Shown here: positions 42,534-51,211 of the stretch, piece by piece
How the letters are laid out: every line of letters starts with the position of its first letter
How positions within the stretch are numbered: position 1 is the first letter of the stretch
Assembly: GCA_945881865.1 (NCBI GenBank)
Contig: CAMCVK010000003.1
Coordinates: 186,001 to 250,000, forward strand
Direction: 5' to 3'
Length of the DNA: 64,000 nt
DNA from: Fimbriimonas ginsengisoli Gsoil 348
GTDB lineage: Bacteria > Armatimonadota > Fimbriimonadia > Fimbriimonadales > Fimbriimonadaceae
Position numbers and translations under genes: made by a program
Notes under the pieces: generated by a model
The model's input: only the letters and a program-made list of their open reading frames with translations
Told to the model about the DNA's origin: nothing
Database searches by the model: none

Positions 42534-43886
42534 ATGCAATTTCTTATGATGAGACTTCGGCGTGCTTCGGTCTGTCTATCGCTACTCACGCTGGTGTCCC
42601 CCGCGGCGTTTGCCCAGCTCCGGGTCGCCACATGGAACGTTACCCTGTACTCCTCCGGTCGGGAGGCGGCGTTCGCAAGGTCAGTTTACGGCGTTTTTCA
42701 GGGCCGAACCTTTGCGCCCGATGTTTTGGTATGCCAAGAACTCATGTCGCAGACCGGGGTGAATAACTTCCTCGCGATACTCAACACCGCCGAAGGCAGC
42801 CCGAAGGATTGGGCGGCGGCACCGTTTACCGACGGTCCGGATACCGACAGCGCTTTCTTTTATCGAACCTCGCGGGTGAATTTCATCCGGGCGGTGGTCG
42901 CCGCTCGCGGCAGCACGAATACCGGCGAGCAGCCGCGCAACACGATGCGCTACGAGTTCCGCCCGACCGGCTACGTCGCGGCGGCCGCAACCATTGCTGC
43001 CTACTCCGTTCACCTCAAATCTGGCACGACCTCGACCGACCAGCAGCGCCGAAAGCTTGAGGCCGACCGAATTGTGGCCGACGCCAAGACGTTGGAGGCC
43101 GGAGTCCACCCGATTGTGCTGGGCGACTTTAACATCCAGACGGCAACCCAAGCCGCCTACGTGAGCTTTGTGGGGAATGCAGCCGCCCCCGGTCTGTTTT
43201 ATGACCCGATCAAGCAGCCGGGCTCTTGGAACAACAACTCCGCTTTCTCCTACATCCACACCCAGGATCCGGCCAACCAGGTCGACGACCGGCACGACCA
43301 GATCCTCATCCCGGCAACGCTTTTCGACGGCAAGGGCCTCGACTTCATTGGCGACCCACGAACAGCCTTCACGGGCAAGACCTGGGACAACCCGCTGCAC
43401 GCCTACCGTTGCTGGGGCAACGACGGCGAAAGCTACAACAAGAAGCTGCGGACGGTAGGAAACACGATGGTTGGCGAGGAGATCGCCCAAGCGCTGATTA
43501 CCGCCGCCGGGACCGCCGGTCATCTTCCGGTATTCATGGATCTCAAGGTGCCACCCAAAGCTCTATTCTCGACAACGAACGTCGACTTCGGCAAGGTAAG
43601 GCTTGGCGAACCGGCAGTTGCGTTCGTCGATGTTTGGAACGCGGCCGACCGGGCCAAGTGGGGAGCCACCGGAGTGAATGCTCTGACCCTCGTCTGGGGC
43701 AACGACAGTCGGGTCTCGGCGGACGGTGGCCGCACGATTCCGTACCGTCGCGGAGTGCCGACTCGCTACACCCTAACCTTCACGCCGTCGGCTCAAGGGC
43801 CGGTCACGGGCAGCATCAAGGTGCAAACCGACGACCCGGACAACCCGGAAATCACCGTTAATTACACCGCGAACGTCTGGCGCTGA
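42534..43886 (+). CDS. Secreted endonuclease/exonuclease/phosphatase-family protein with C-terminal Ig-like domain
   Basis: A 450-residue exported protein (signal ending AAFAQ, about residue 28). Residues ~29-350 follow the EEP fold: LRVATWNVTLYS, VLVCQEL with the metal Glu, AYSVHLKSG, VLGDFNIQT with Asp/Asn, HDQILI, and a final GHLPVFMDL that replaces the usual SDH-P. The C-terminal ~100 residues form a beta-sandwich like HYDIN/abnormal-spindle repeats (TTNVDFGKVRLGEPAVAFVDV, then IKVQTDDPDNPEITVNYTA). The missing Asp before the final His may reduce activity. AAGG lies 5 nt before ATG. Confidence 0.8.
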   Translation: MQFLMMRLRRASVCLSLLTLVSPAAFAQLRVATWNVTLYSSGREAAFARSVYGVFQGRTFAPDVLVCQELMSQTGVNNFLAILNTAEGSPKDWAAAPFTDGPDTDSAFFYRTSRVNFIRAVVAARGSTNTGEQPRNTMRYEFRPTGYVAAAATIAAYSVHLKSGTTSTDQQRRKLEADRIVADAKTLEAGVHPIVLGDFNIQTATQAAYVSFVGNAAAPGLFYDPIKQPGSWNNNSAFSYIHTQDPANQVDDRHDQILIPATLFDGKGLDFIGDPRTAFTGKTWDNPLHAYRCWGNDGESYNKKLRTVGNTMVGEEIAQALITAAGTAGHLPVFMDLKVPPKALFSTTNVDFGKVRLGEPAVAFVDVWNAADRAKWGATGVNALTLVWGNDSRVSADGGRTIPYRRGVPTRYTLTFTPSAQGPVTGSIKVQTDDPDNPEITVNYTANVWR

Positions 43887-43889
43887 CCC

Positions 43890-43925
43890 ACGCGGGGCCC
43901 TATTTTGCGAAAAAATGCCCCGCGT
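43890..43925. terminator. Hairpin after the secreted nuclease-like gene
   Basis: ACGCGGGGC (43890-43898) pairs perfectly with GCCCCGCGT (43917-43925) around an 18-nt AT-rich loop, 3 nt after the stop codon. There is no T-tract after it. It may be a terminator or an mRNA 3' stabiliser. Confidence 0.5.
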
Positions 43926-43959
43926 AGGCCAAAGAACCCACTTCTTTCCGCCTTCGGAG

Positions 43960-43988
43960 TTGCATATCGGGAATTCCTTGACTATAAT
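43960..43988 (+). promoter_or_regulatory. Strong promoter of the 46-residue lipoprotein gene
   Basis: TTGCAT (-35, 43960-43965) and a consensus TATAAT (-10, 43983-43988) with a 17-bp spacer. Transcription would start near 43995, giving a ~95-nt leader before ATG 44089. This is the best sigma-70-type promoter in the window. Confidence 0.75.
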
Positions 43989-44088
43989 CGGGGTGCAAAC
44001 GGAAGGGTGGGGAGTCACTTGACAAATTCCCTGACGCGAGTAAATCTGAAGCCCGTAAGGGTTTCAAAAATGACAGGAGGAAGAAAAT

Positions 44089-44229
44089 ATGAAGAATAAG
44101 ATTTTTGGTCTCGTAATGGTGGTAGCCATCCTTGGTGGCGTGATTGCTGGTTGCAGCGCTCCGGCTGAGGGTGATGCGGCTAAGACCGACGCACCGAAGG
44201 CTGCGGACGAAAAGAAAGCCGGCGAGTAA
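44089..44229 (+). CDS. Small lipoprotein, 46 residues
   Basis: A 47-codon gene: MKNKIFGLVMVVAILGGVIA followed by GCSAPAEGDAA and a Lys/Ala/Glu-rich tail. The lipobox (VIAGC) predicts a ~25-residue mature lipoprotein, far too short for an enzyme. Expression should be high: consensus promoter, AGGAGG 9 nt before ATG, and a strong terminator right after. Size and design recall small entericidin- or Braun-like envelope lipoproteins, but there is no sequence reason to claim homology. Confidence 0.8.
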   Translation: MKNKIFGLVMVVAILGGVIAGCSAPAEGDAAKTDAPKAADEKKAGE

Positions 44230-44272
44230 GATCGTCGTCCACTCAAGGTGGTCCATTTAACGGACCAAAACG

Positions 44273-44304
44273 CCCCAAGTCTTTGGCTTGGGGTTTTTTA
44301 TTTT
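44273..44304 (+). terminator. Terminator of the small lipoprotein gene
   Basis: CCCCAAG (44273-44279) and CTTGGGG (44287-44293) form a 7-bp stem followed by six T and a further TTTT. It is a textbook intrinsic terminator. The T-run reaches the stop of the convergent isomerase gene. Confidence 0.85.
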
Positions 44305-44653
44305 AGGCCCGGTACGTCGCCGGATCCATCTCACGAACTTCGACGGTCACGGCAACCTCGCCCGCCGATAGCGACTCCGCAAAGCACTCCTTCATCACGG
44401 CCATCATCGCGTCCGCCATTTTCTGGCGAAGCTCCACCGGCCTACCCGCGAGCACCGAAACCTGCAAGTGACCGAAGCCCTCGGGATGCCCTTCGCCCAC
44501 GGTCCACACGGACCGGAGGGTGTGGTACGCCTTGATGGTCGGTGGCCGCACCGTCTCGATCTGGGAAAACGCCGCAAGCAACGCGTCGAGAATCTCGGGA
44601 ATGTCTCCGTTTTCGGCCAAATCGGCGGTGGTCTCGAGGTGAAGATGCGGCAT
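44303..44653 (-). CDS. 5-carboxymethyl-2-hydroxymuconate isomerase-like tautomerase
   Basis: A 116-residue tautomerase-superfamily protein. Pro2 (MPHLHLETTADL) is the expected catalytic base, followed by a helix (IPEILDALLAAFSQI) and a second strand block (YHTLRSVWTVGEGHPEGFGHLQVSVLAGR). It ends with VAVTVEVREMDPATYRA. This is the CHMI (HpaF/HpcD) pattern from homoprotocatechuate degradation. None of the other pathway genes is nearby, so the physiological substrate may differ. Confidence 0.82.
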   Translation of the reverse strand: MPHLHLETTADLAENGDIPEILDALLAAFSQIETVRPPTIKAYHTLRSVWTVGEGHPEGFGHLQVSVLAGRPVELRQKMADAMMAVMKECFAESLSAGEVAVTVEVREMDPATYRA

Positions 44654-44823
44654 CGTCGTAAAGTTTTACCGTCCCTTTCGCACCTCGAACCTGACGGACA
44701 AAAATTCGACCGGGGCTTGCGGCCAAAATGGATTCCGTGCCGTGGGCAACGTAACCCGCTTGAACGCGCGCGTCCCTGCAAACCGTCATCTTCTCGGGAT
44801 CCGAAACAACGAAAGCGAAGCTT

Positions 44824-45660
44824 ATGGACGAAATCACCGCCGAATACGCCGTCGACCAACTCTCGACCCAGATCCCGCTTCGCTTCGTCCCGCGCACGTC
44901 GGTGGCAGCGAAGACGGACCTGGGCCGCGTTCGCGACAACAACGAAGATAAGTTTGAGTATTACGAGACCGAGGACCCGCGGCTATTGGCCTCGCGCGGC
45001 CTGATCTACGTCGTCTGCGACGGCATGGGCGGACACGCCGGTGGACAGTTCGCCAGCGAGCTAGCCGCGAAGACGTTCATCGACGTCTATCTGTCCCACA
45101 CCGCCGATGACATCGGCACCGCGGTGTTGGCTGCCATTCGCGCGGCGAACCGATACGTGATGGATGTGGGCCGAACCTTCCCAGCCCGACGCGGCATGGG
45201 GACCACGCTGACCGCGCTAATCCTCTGGCAGGATCAAGCGTACGTGGGCCAGGTGGGCGATTCCCGCGCCTATCGCCTTCGCAACGGCGATTTCATGCGT
45301 CTGACCCACGACCACACGTTCGTCGAGGAAAGCGTTCGCATCGGCACGCTGACCGCCGAGGAGGCCGCCGTACACCCGCACCGCCACGTCCTCACCCGGG
45401 CGATCGGTGCCGACGACCCGCTCGTACCCGACATATATGAGTTTGATCTGCAAGCGGGCGACGTCTTCCTGCTCTGCTCGGACGGCCTTCTCAATCACGT
45501 TGAAGACGACCTCATTGCGGAGCAAGTCCGCACGAAGTCGCCGGCGGAGGCCACCTGGAACCTCGTGAACCAAGCCCTCGCGGCTGGCGGCACCGATAAC
45601 ACGACCGTCATGATCGTACGGGTAGACGCGCTCGAGGAAGTTTCGGCGGCGGATGCCTAG
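44824..45660 (+). CDS. PP2C-family Ser/Thr protein phosphatase
   Basis: A 278-residue Stp1-type phosphatase. The metal-binding motifs are in order: [60 protein letters not shown], the switch region [39 protein letters not shown] and [11 protein letters not shown]. It removes phosphate from proteins phosphorylated by Hanks-type kinases; no kinase gene is visible in the window. Its 3' end overlaps the queC start by 8 bp, so the two are co-expressed. Confidence 0.94.
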   Translation: MDEITAEYAVDQLSTQIPLRFVPRTSVAAKTDLGRVRDNNEDKFEYYETEDPRLLASRGLIYVVCDGMGGHAGGQFASELAAKTFIDVYLSHTADDIGTAVLAAIRAANRYVMDVGRTFPARRGMGTTLTALILWQDQAYVGQVGDSRAYRLRNGDFMRLTHDHTFVEESVRIGTLTAEEAAVHPHRHVLTRAIGADDPLVPDIYEFDLQAGDVFLLCSDGLLNHVEDDLIAEQVRTKSPAEATWNLVNQALAAGGTDNTTVMIVRVDALEEVSAADA

Positions 45661-46348
45661 GGCGGTCCTGCTGCTGAGCGGAGGCCTTGACTCCGCAACC
45701 GTCGGCGCAATCGCAAAGGCTGACGGGTTCGAGGTGTATGCGCTTACCGTGACCTACGGCCAGCGCCACCTAGCCGAGCTAGATGCTGCCCGGCGCGTTG
45801 CGGCTTCTTTGGGAGTTGCCGACCACCGATTTGTACCGGTGGGGCTGGACCGACTGGGGGGCAGCGCGCTTACCGCTGACATTGACGTTCCCAAAGACCG
45901 GACCGAAAGCGAAATGCAGGACATCCCGGTCACCTACGTTCCGGCGCGAAACACCGTGATGCTGGCAATCGCGCTGGGCTACGCCGAGGTCACCGAAGCC
46001 AACGACATTTTCGTGGGGGTCAACGCGGTGGATTACAGCGGCTACCCAGACTGCCGACCCGAGTACATCCGCGCGTTTGAAGCCATGGCCGGGCTTGCCA
46101 CGAAGGCGGGCGTCGAAGGCAACCCGGTTCGCATCCATGCGCCGCTGATCGACTTGACCAAGCCGGAGATCATAGAGACCGGCCTTCGGCTCAACGTGGA
46201 TTACTCGGAAACGCATTCGTGCTACGACCCGGATGCCGCCGGACGCGCCTGTGGACGGTGCGATGCGTGCCAGATTCGGCTTGCCGCATTCGCCAGCCTC
46301 GGCATGGTCGATCCGGCTCCGTACGTCGAATCCGTAAACCGCAAGTAG
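45653..46348 (+). CDS. queC: 7-cyano-7-deazaguanine synthase
   Basis: A 231-residue QueC, the ATP-dependent enzyme that converts 7-carboxy-7-deazaguanine to preQ0 for queuosine (tRNA) or deazaguanine DNA modification. The PP-loop is [35 protein letters not shown] and [15 protein letters not shown] follow. The zinc site is the Cys quartet in [19 protein letters not shown]. queD, queE and queF are not adjacent, and no dpd DNA-modification genes are nearby, so tRNA modification is the default reading. Confidence 0.95.
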   Translation: MPRAVLLLSGGLDSATVGAIAKADGFEVYALTVTYGQRHLAELDAARRVAASLGVADHRFVPVGLDRLGGSALTADIDVPKDRTESEMQDIPVTYVPARNTVMLAIALGYAEVTEANDIFVGVNAVDYSGYPDCRPEYIRAFEAMAGLATKAGVEGNPVRIHAPLIDLTKPEIIETGLRLNVDYSETHSCYDPDAAGRACGRCDACQIRLAAFASLGMVDPAPYVESVNRK

Positions 46349-46351
46349 ACT
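46346..46351 (+). promoter_or_regulatory. -10 box of the nitrilase-family gene
   Basis: TAGACT overlaps the queC stop codon and ends 6 nt before the ATG at 46358. The bases between, ACGGAG, could alternatively serve as a ribosome binding site in a queC read-through transcript. Confidence 0.35.
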
Positions 46352-46357
46352 ACGGAG

Positions 46358-47221
46358 ATGCAGTTTCGCACCGCATGCGCGCAGTTTGCGCCGATTAAGG
46401 CGGACGTTGATTCGAACCTAAGCACGATCGCCGAGATCGTCCTGCAATCGCAAGCGGAGGGCGTCGATCTTCTCTTGCTCCCGGAAACGTGCACCAGCGG
46501 CTACTTCCTGGAAGGCGGCGTGCTGGAAGCGTCGCGCACCGCCGAAGAACTGATGCGCGGCCTTTGGGAACGGTTGCACGGCAAGCTCACGCGGCTGATT
46601 GACCTCTCGCTGGGCTTCTACGAGTCATTCGACGGCAACCTGTACAACTCCGCGATCTACCTGGAGCTGTCGCCCGACGGCATCCGGGTCGTCTCGGTCT
46701 ACCGAAAGTTCTTCCTGCCGACCTACGGTGTGTTCGACGAGGAGCGCTTTGTCTCGCGCGGTCGTGATCTTGCCGTTTTTGAGACCCGCTTTGGCCGGAT
46801 GGCCATGCTGATTTGCGAAGACATCTGGCATTCCGTGATGCCGACGCTCTGCGCGGTGAACGGTGCGCAAGTGATCCTCGTTCCGGCGGCCTCTCCGGCG
46901 CGCGGGTTCGGCGGAAATGAGATCGAGAACCACGAGCGCTACCGGCGTCTGTTCCGGGGCGTGGCAGAAGAACATGCCGTCTACGTCGTGAACGCGCAGC
47001 TGATCGGATTTGAGGGCGGCAAAGGTTTCATCGGCGGCTCAATGGTCATTGGCCCTTCGGGTACCCCCCTTGTAGAGGCCCCGCTTGGCGACCCCCACCT
47101 GCTGATCGTGGAAATCGACCTGGATGCCGTAAAAATCTGCCGCGCTCAATCGCCGCTCCTAAGCGACCTTCGAGGTCAATGGGAAGAGATTCGACGGCTG
47201 GTCCAAAGGTCAAATCCATAG
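46358..47221 (+). CDS. Nitrilase-superfamily carbon-nitrogen hydrolase
   Basis: A 287-residue amidohydrolase with the E-K-C triad: Glu in LLLPETCTSGYF, Lys in VYRKFFLPTYGVFDEERF and Cys in MLICEDIWH. Length and the LPTYGVFDEERF and CEDIW motifs place it with the glutaminase-like branch related to the amide-transfer domain of NAD synthetase, but the synthetase domain is absent. It could supply ammonia to a partner or act on a separate amide. It lies 9 bp after queC. Confidence 0.88.
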   Translation: MQFRTACAQFAPIKADVDSNLSTIAEIVLQSQAEGVDLLLLPETCTSGYFLEGGVLEASRTAEELMRGLWERLHGKLTRLIDLSLGFYESFDGNLYNSAIYLELSPDGIRVVSVYRKFFLPTYGVFDEERFVSRGRDLAVFETRFGRMAMLICEDIWHSVMPTLCAVNGAQVILVPAASPARGFGGNEIENHERYRRLFRGVAEEHAVYVVNAQLIGFEGGKGFIGGSMVIGPSGTPLVEAPLGDPHLLIVEIDLDAVKICRAQSPLLSDLRGQWEEIRRLVQRSNP

Positions 47222-47477
47222 GTTAAAGTACACGTACCGGAAACGTGTGATCATTTTGATGGAACAATCAAAGGCATACTAGTGATGACTATTCTGTTAG
47301 TTGGACCGAGCCACCCAAACGAGCAACGCCGCTAGCGATCACGAAAGCAACAGACAAACAATTCGTCCGCGTAATCTCTCCGATGCGCGGGCATTTTTTT
47401 GCCTGCCATTACGCAAATTCGAGATGTGATGTTTCGCAAGATGAATATTTTGCGCCCCCTCTACAATCATTCTCGTT

Positions 47478-47798
47478 ATGATCATTTGGAAAGGCCGTGG
47501 AATCATGGCAATCATCATTCTCGCCATTTGCGTTATTCTGCTTTCTGGAATTCCCGTTGCGAAAACCGCGGCCGGCACCGAGCCGATGTGGCCAATGGGC
47601 CTGGGATTCATGCTCGGCGGAGTCTTCACCTACCTGTACGGCTGGACGTTTGGCGGCACGCGCCGCCCGGGCGGTCAAGTCATCGACGGTCAAATTGCAA
47701 GCAACAATTCGCTCTACTACATCCCCTACTCGGCATGGCCTTGGATCTTCTTTATCCTCGGCGTGTTCGCCTTCCTAGGCGGCATCTTTGGCGGCTGA
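47478..47798 (+). CDS. Small conserved-looking membrane protein
   Basis: A 106-residue protein with three hydrophobic segments (IIILAICVILLSGIPV; MGLGFMLGGVFTYLYGW; WPWIFFILGVFAFLGGIFGG) and a short cytoplasmic or periplasmic loop (GGTRRPGGQ). It starts MIIWKGRG. A TACAAT box lies 10 nt before ATG. The 256 bp upstream hold no other gene I can support. The family is unknown to me. Its stop overlaps the convergent permease gene by 24 bp. Confidence 0.6.
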   Translation: MIIWKGRGIMAIIILAICVILLSGIPVAKTAAGTEPMWPMGLGFMLGGVFTYLYGWTFGGTRRPGGQVIDGQIASNNSLYYIPYSAWPWIFFILGVFAFLGGIFGG

Positions 47799-48818
47799 TT
47801 CCAGGCTCTGCCGCGACAGTCGGCGTTCGGCAAGGACCGCGTTCACGCGGTCCAACACCACTGCCAGCACAATCGCGACGCCGATAATGATCCATTCGTA
47901 GTTTTGGTCCAGGCCAAGGGTGCGGATGGATTGCTTGATCATCACGATCAGCAGCGCGCCCAAGAATGCGCCGGTGGCCGTTCCCTTTCCGCCCGTGAGC
48001 GACGCACCGCCCACCACCGCGCTGGCAATCACGTACAGCTCGTAGCCCTGCGCGTCGCCGCTACTGGCCGAACCGTAAAAGGCCGACCCCAGGAAAGCTG
48101 CGATCCCCGCGCAGAGACCGGTGATCACGTAAACCCCGATGAGGATTGCCGGGATGGGCAAACCTGAGTAGCGCGCCGCTTCGACATTCCCGCCGACGGC
48201 GAAAATCCGTCGCCCCATCGTGGTCCGCCGCAGATACAGCGCGCCGATGATCGTCACCAGAATCATCGCCAGCGCCGGGACCGGATAGAGATCGGGGCGC
48301 AGACCCAAGTTCGACTTTGCAAAGACGGTGAGCTGCGGTGGAACGGAAATGCTCTGGGCGCTACTGGTGACGAACGCAATGCCCCGGTACACCCACATCG
48401 TGCCCAGCGTGATGATGAACGGGTGAACCCCGAGCGTCGCCACCATCGTTCCGTTCAGCAGGCCCGCGATGAGCCCGATGCCGATGCAGACGCCAAAGGC
48501 CAGTAGCACGGGAGTGCTGGGCGCCATGCGCAGAAACAACGCCGTGAGAACTCCGCAAACGGCGTAGATCGAGCCGATCGAGAGGTCGATGCCCCCGCTG
48601 ACGATCACCGCCGTCATGCCGACCGCCATGATCGCAAAGAAGCAGGTGTCGGTTGCGATCTGCACCAGAGTGCTGGCGTTCAGGAAGTTGTTCACCGTCT
48701 GGCCGGTAACGCGGTCGATGTGCGTTCCGGCGAACATTGTCAGGATGACGCCGAGGGCCAGGATGATGAGCACCAACCCGGCCTGCTGGAACCGCAACAG
48801 CGCGAACACCTTCTTCAC
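47775..48818 (-). CDS. RbsC-type sugar ABC permease, orphan
   Basis: A 347-residue inner-membrane permease with about ten TM segments. The CUT2-family signatures are present: ATDTCFFAIMAVGMTAVIVSGGIDLSIGS-type region (given as adjacent segments), LGMHPFIITLGTM-like VHPFIITLGTM, and AVGGNVEAARYSGLP. It would import ribose-like sugars together with an RbsA ATPase and RbsB binding protein, but neither is adjacent. It starts at GTG 48818 with TAAGCT 6 nt upstream. It is divergent from the GH20 gene, so sugar import after hexosaminidase action is conceivable. Confidence 0.9.
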   Translation of the reverse strand: MKKVFALLRFQQAGLVLIILALGVILTMFAGTHIDRVTGQTVNNFLNASTLVQIATDTCFFAIMAVGMTAVIVSGGIDLSIGSIYAVCGVLTALFLRMAPSTPVLLAFGVCIGIGLIAGLLNGTMVATLGVHPFIITLGTMWVYRGIAFVTSSAQSISVPPQLTVFAKSNLGLRPDLYPVPALAMILVTIIGALYLRRTTMGRRIFAVGGNVEAARYSGLPIPAILIGVYVITGLCAGIAAFLGSAFYGSASSGDAQGYELYVIASAVVGGASLTGGKGTATGAFLGALLIVMIKQSIRTLGLDQNYEWIIIGVAIVLAVVLDRVNAVLAERRLSRQSLESAAKDAA

Positions 48819-48824
48819 GCGGCT

Positions 48825-48830
48825 AGCTTA
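48825..48830 (-). promoter_or_regulatory. -10 box of the permease gene
   Basis: TAAGCT on the minus strand ends 6 nt before the GTG start at 48818. The divergent GH20 gene starts 31 bp away at 48861, so regulation of the two may be linked. Confidence 0.4.
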
Positions 48831-48860
48831 CACGCGGTCGCGTTCGGGCAAAATGGTCCC

Positions 48861-50435
48861 ATGCTTGCGCACGTTCTCGCCGTGGTCGCCACCCCGACTA
48901 TGTCTCTGGTTCCCCTTCCCGAAAGTGTGGTCGCGAAAACCGGCAACTTTCGGTTGGGCGCCACGACCGCCATCGTGGCCGCGCCGGGCGCCGCGCAGGC
49001 GGTGGCTTACCAACTTCGGGAGTACCTGGCCCCCACCACGGGATTGCCGTTGCCAGTTCTTGGGCGAGCCAGCGGCAAACACATTCGCCTGCGCATCGAT
49101 AAGCGAACGGGCAAGGGTCCAGAGGGCTACCGGCTCGTCGTTTCGGAGGACGGCGTTGAGATTCGGGCGACGGCCGCCGCCGGGCTTTTCTACGGCGTCC
49201 AAACCTTGAGGCAGTTGTTCCCGGCTGAGACTTTCCGCGCCGGCTTTCCCACTCGCACGGATTGGTCGATTCCGGCGGTAGAAATTGCCGATACCCCGCG
49301 TTTTGGCTGGCGCGGCATGCACCTCGACGTTGGCCGCCACTTCATGCCGAAGGAGTTCGTGCTGAAGTTCATCGACCTGCTGGCAATGCACAAGTTCAAC
49401 GTTTTCCACTGGCACCTCACCGAAGACCAGGGCTGGCGCATCGAGATCAAGAAGTATCCGCTCCTCACCGAAGTCGGCTCGATCCGGAAAGAGACGATGC
49501 TGGGCCATTACGGCAACCAGAAATGGGACGGCAAACCGCACGGTGGCTTCTATACGCAAGACGACATCCGCGAAGTGGTCGCCTACGCCCAGGCCCGGCA
49601 CATCAACGTGGTGCCCGAAATCGAAATGCCGGGGCACGCGCAAGCGGCCATCGCTGCCTATCCCGAGCTTGGGAACCTCGATAAGAAGCTAGAAGTCGGC
49701 ACCACCTGGGGCGTTATCGAGAACGTCTTCAACGTCGAAGATTCGACCATCTCCTTCCTGCAGGATGTCTTGACGGAAGTGATGGACCTCTTCCCATCCA
49801 AGTTCATCCATATCGGCGGCGACGAATGCCCGAAGACCCAATGGAAGGCCAGCCCGAAGGTCCAGGAGAAAATGAAGAAGCTCGGCCTGAAGGATGAGCA
49901 CGAGATGCAGAGCTGGTTCATCCGGCAGATGGACACGTTCCTCGCGAACAAAGGCCGCCGACTCATCGGCTGGGACGAGATTCTGGAAGGCGGCCTCGCG
50001 CCGGGCGCGGCGGTGATGTCTTGGCGCGGCGAAGCCGGCGGAATTGCTGCGGCGCGGTCTGGCCACGACGTCGTGATGGCCCCGACCGACACGACCTACT
50101 TCGACTACTACCAGAGCCGGGACACGGCGAAGGAGCCGCTCGCCATCGGTGGATTCGTCCCGCTGAAGACCGTTTACGACTACGAACCGATTCCGGACGA
50201 GCTGACCGCTGCCGAAGCCAAGCACGTTCTTGGCGCGCAGGGGCAGCTCTGGACGGAGTACATCCCGAACGGCAAGCAGGTCGAATACATGGCGTTCCCC
50301 CGCGCGTGCGCCCTGGCCGAAGTCCTGTGGAGCCCGAAGGCGCCCCGCGACTATCCGGCCTTTTTGGCGCGGCTCTCGCCGCATTTGGCGCGGCTAAAGT
50401 CAGCCGACGTCAACTTCAGACCGCTGGATAAGTAG
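48861..50435 (+). CDS. GH20 beta-N-acetylhexosaminidase
   Basis: A 524-residue glycoside hydrolase. A weak signal-like N-terminus is followed by the GH20b domain (FRLGATTAIVAAPGAAQ to PEGYRLVVSEDGVEIRA) and the catalytic barrel starting GFLYGVQTL-like FYGVQTLRQL. Landmarks: FGWRGMHLDVGRHFMP, NVFHWHLTEDQGWRIEIKKYP, VVPEIEMPGHAQAAIAAYPEL and the Asp-Glu catalytic pair in FIHIGGDECPKTQWK. It releases terminal GlcNAc/GalNAc from chitooligosaccharides or glycans. It overlaps cutC by 20 bp tail-to-tail. Export is likely but not certain. Confidence 0.93.
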   Translation: MLAHVLAVVATPTMSLVPLPESVVAKTGNFRLGATTAIVAAPGAAQAVAYQLREYLAPTTGLPLPVLGRASGKHIRLRIDKRTGKGPEGYRLVVSEDGVEIRATAAAGLFYGVQTLRQLFPAETFRAGFPTRTDWSIPAVEIADTPRFGWRGMHLDVGRHFMPKEFVLKFIDLLAMHKFNVFHWHLTEDQGWRIEIKKYPLLTEVGSIRKETMLGHYGNQKWDGKPHGGFYTQDDIREVVAYAQARHINVVPEIEMPGHAQAAIAAYPELGNLDKKLEVGTTWGVIENVFNVEDSTISFLQDVLTEVMDLFPSKFIHIGGDECPKTQWKASPKVQEKMKKLGLKDEHEMQSWFIRQMDTFLANKGRRLIGWDEILEGGLAPGAAVMSWRGEAGGIAAARSGHDVVMAPTDTTYFDYYQSRDTAKEPLAIGGFVPLKTVYDYEPIPDELTAAEAKHVLGAQGQLWTEYIPNGKQVEYMAFPRACALAEVLWSPKAPRDYPAFLARLSPHLARLKSADVNFRPLDK

Positions 50436-51162
50436 CCGCTTCTACCACCCGACGGACTTCGTCGGCGTCGGTTCGGCGGTACGAACCTTCGTCGGCGAGT
50501 TCGGTCATGCCAAAAATGATCTCTCGCCGACCTGAGGTTGAGAGATCGGGCAAGAGCTCGAACGGGGCAAGATGCACCTGGTCTAGCCCGGTTTGCTGGA
50601 CGAACTCGGCCACGTTGGTCGAGCGCAATCCACCGGCGGGCAGAATCTCAATGCGGCCGTCGGCATGTTCGTGGAGCTGCTTCAGTAGCTCGACAGCTTC
50701 CGTGCCCCGGGCGCGCTGCCCGCTAGTGAGCACCCGGGTGTAACCGAGCTCGATGAGCACATCGAGGCTGCGAAACGGGTCGGGCGTGGCATCAAACGCG
50801 CGGTGGAATACGAACGGAACGGTCGGAAACATCATCCGCAACGCTCCGGCACGGGCCGCATCGATTTGGCCGTTTTCTTGCAGCACGCCGGTCACGATGC
50901 CGTCCGTTCCGGCTTCGACCAACGTCCACACGTCTTCCTGCATGGTCTCAAACTCAACCGCTGAGTAGGCGAATCCGGCGCCCCGGGGCCGCACCATCGA
51001 GATGACCGGCAGCCCGCAGTGCCGCTTGGTGGCGAGCAAGCTTCCCACCGACGGAGTAAGTCCGCCTAGTTCGATCGCCGCGCAAAGTTCCAGGCGGCGT
51101 GCGCCGCCACGCTCGGCGGCAACGGCGTCATCCGCCGAACAGACTACGATTTCCACAACCAT
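50416..51162 (-). CDS. cutC: CutC family protein
   Basis: A 248-residue TIM-barrel protein of the CutC family. Conserved blocks are AERGGARRLELCAAIELGG, VISMVRPRGAGFAYSAVE, GIVTGVLQENGQIDAARAG, FHRAFDATPDPFRSLDVL, RVLTSGQRARGTEAVELL and ILPAGGLRSTNVAEFV. The old link to copper homeostasis is weakly supported; the true reaction is unsettled. The divergent neighbour is a SCO1-like copper-related gene, an intriguing but circumstantial association. Confidence 0.92.
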   Translation of the reverse strand: MVVEIVVCSADDAVAAERGGARRLELCAAIELGGLTPSVGSLLATKRHCGLPVISMVRPRGAGFAYSAVEFETMQEDVWTLVEAGTDGIVTGVLQENGQIDAARAGALRMMFPTVPFVFHRAFDATPDPFRSLDVLIELGYTRVLTSGQRARGTEAVELLKQLHEHADGRIEILPAGGLRSTNVAEFVQQTGLDQVHLAPFELLPDLSTSGRREIIFGMTELADEGSYRRTDADEVRRVVEAATYPAV

Positions 51163-51168
51163 GCCGGC

Positions 51169-51174
51169 ATTATC
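51169..51174 (-). promoter_or_regulatory. -10 box of cutC
   Basis: GATAAT on the minus strand ends 6 nt before the cutC ATG (51162). It lies back to back with the SCO1-like promoter box 25 bp away. Confidence 0.4.
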
Positions 51175-51199
51175 GCGCGTTCGCCCCCGCCCCAGCGCG

Positions 51200-51205
51200 T
51201 ATAAC
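51200..51205 (+). promoter_or_regulatory. -10 box of the SCO1-like gene
   Basis: TATAAC ends 6 nt before the GTG start at 51212. A GTG used directly after the -10 supports initiation without a leader. Confidence 0.45.
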
Positions 51206-51211
51206 TAAGTC

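Noticed and set aside
44655-44823. Riboswitch-like leader before the PP2C/queC operon (preQ1)
   Set aside because: I see no preQ1-aptamer stem-loop or A-rich tail, and the region contains no convincing conserved structure.
47222-47477. tRNA or small RNA gene in the longest gap
   Set aside because: No cloverleaf, no T-arm consensus and no promoter/terminator pair bracket the region; only a TACAAT box near the downstream gene stands out.
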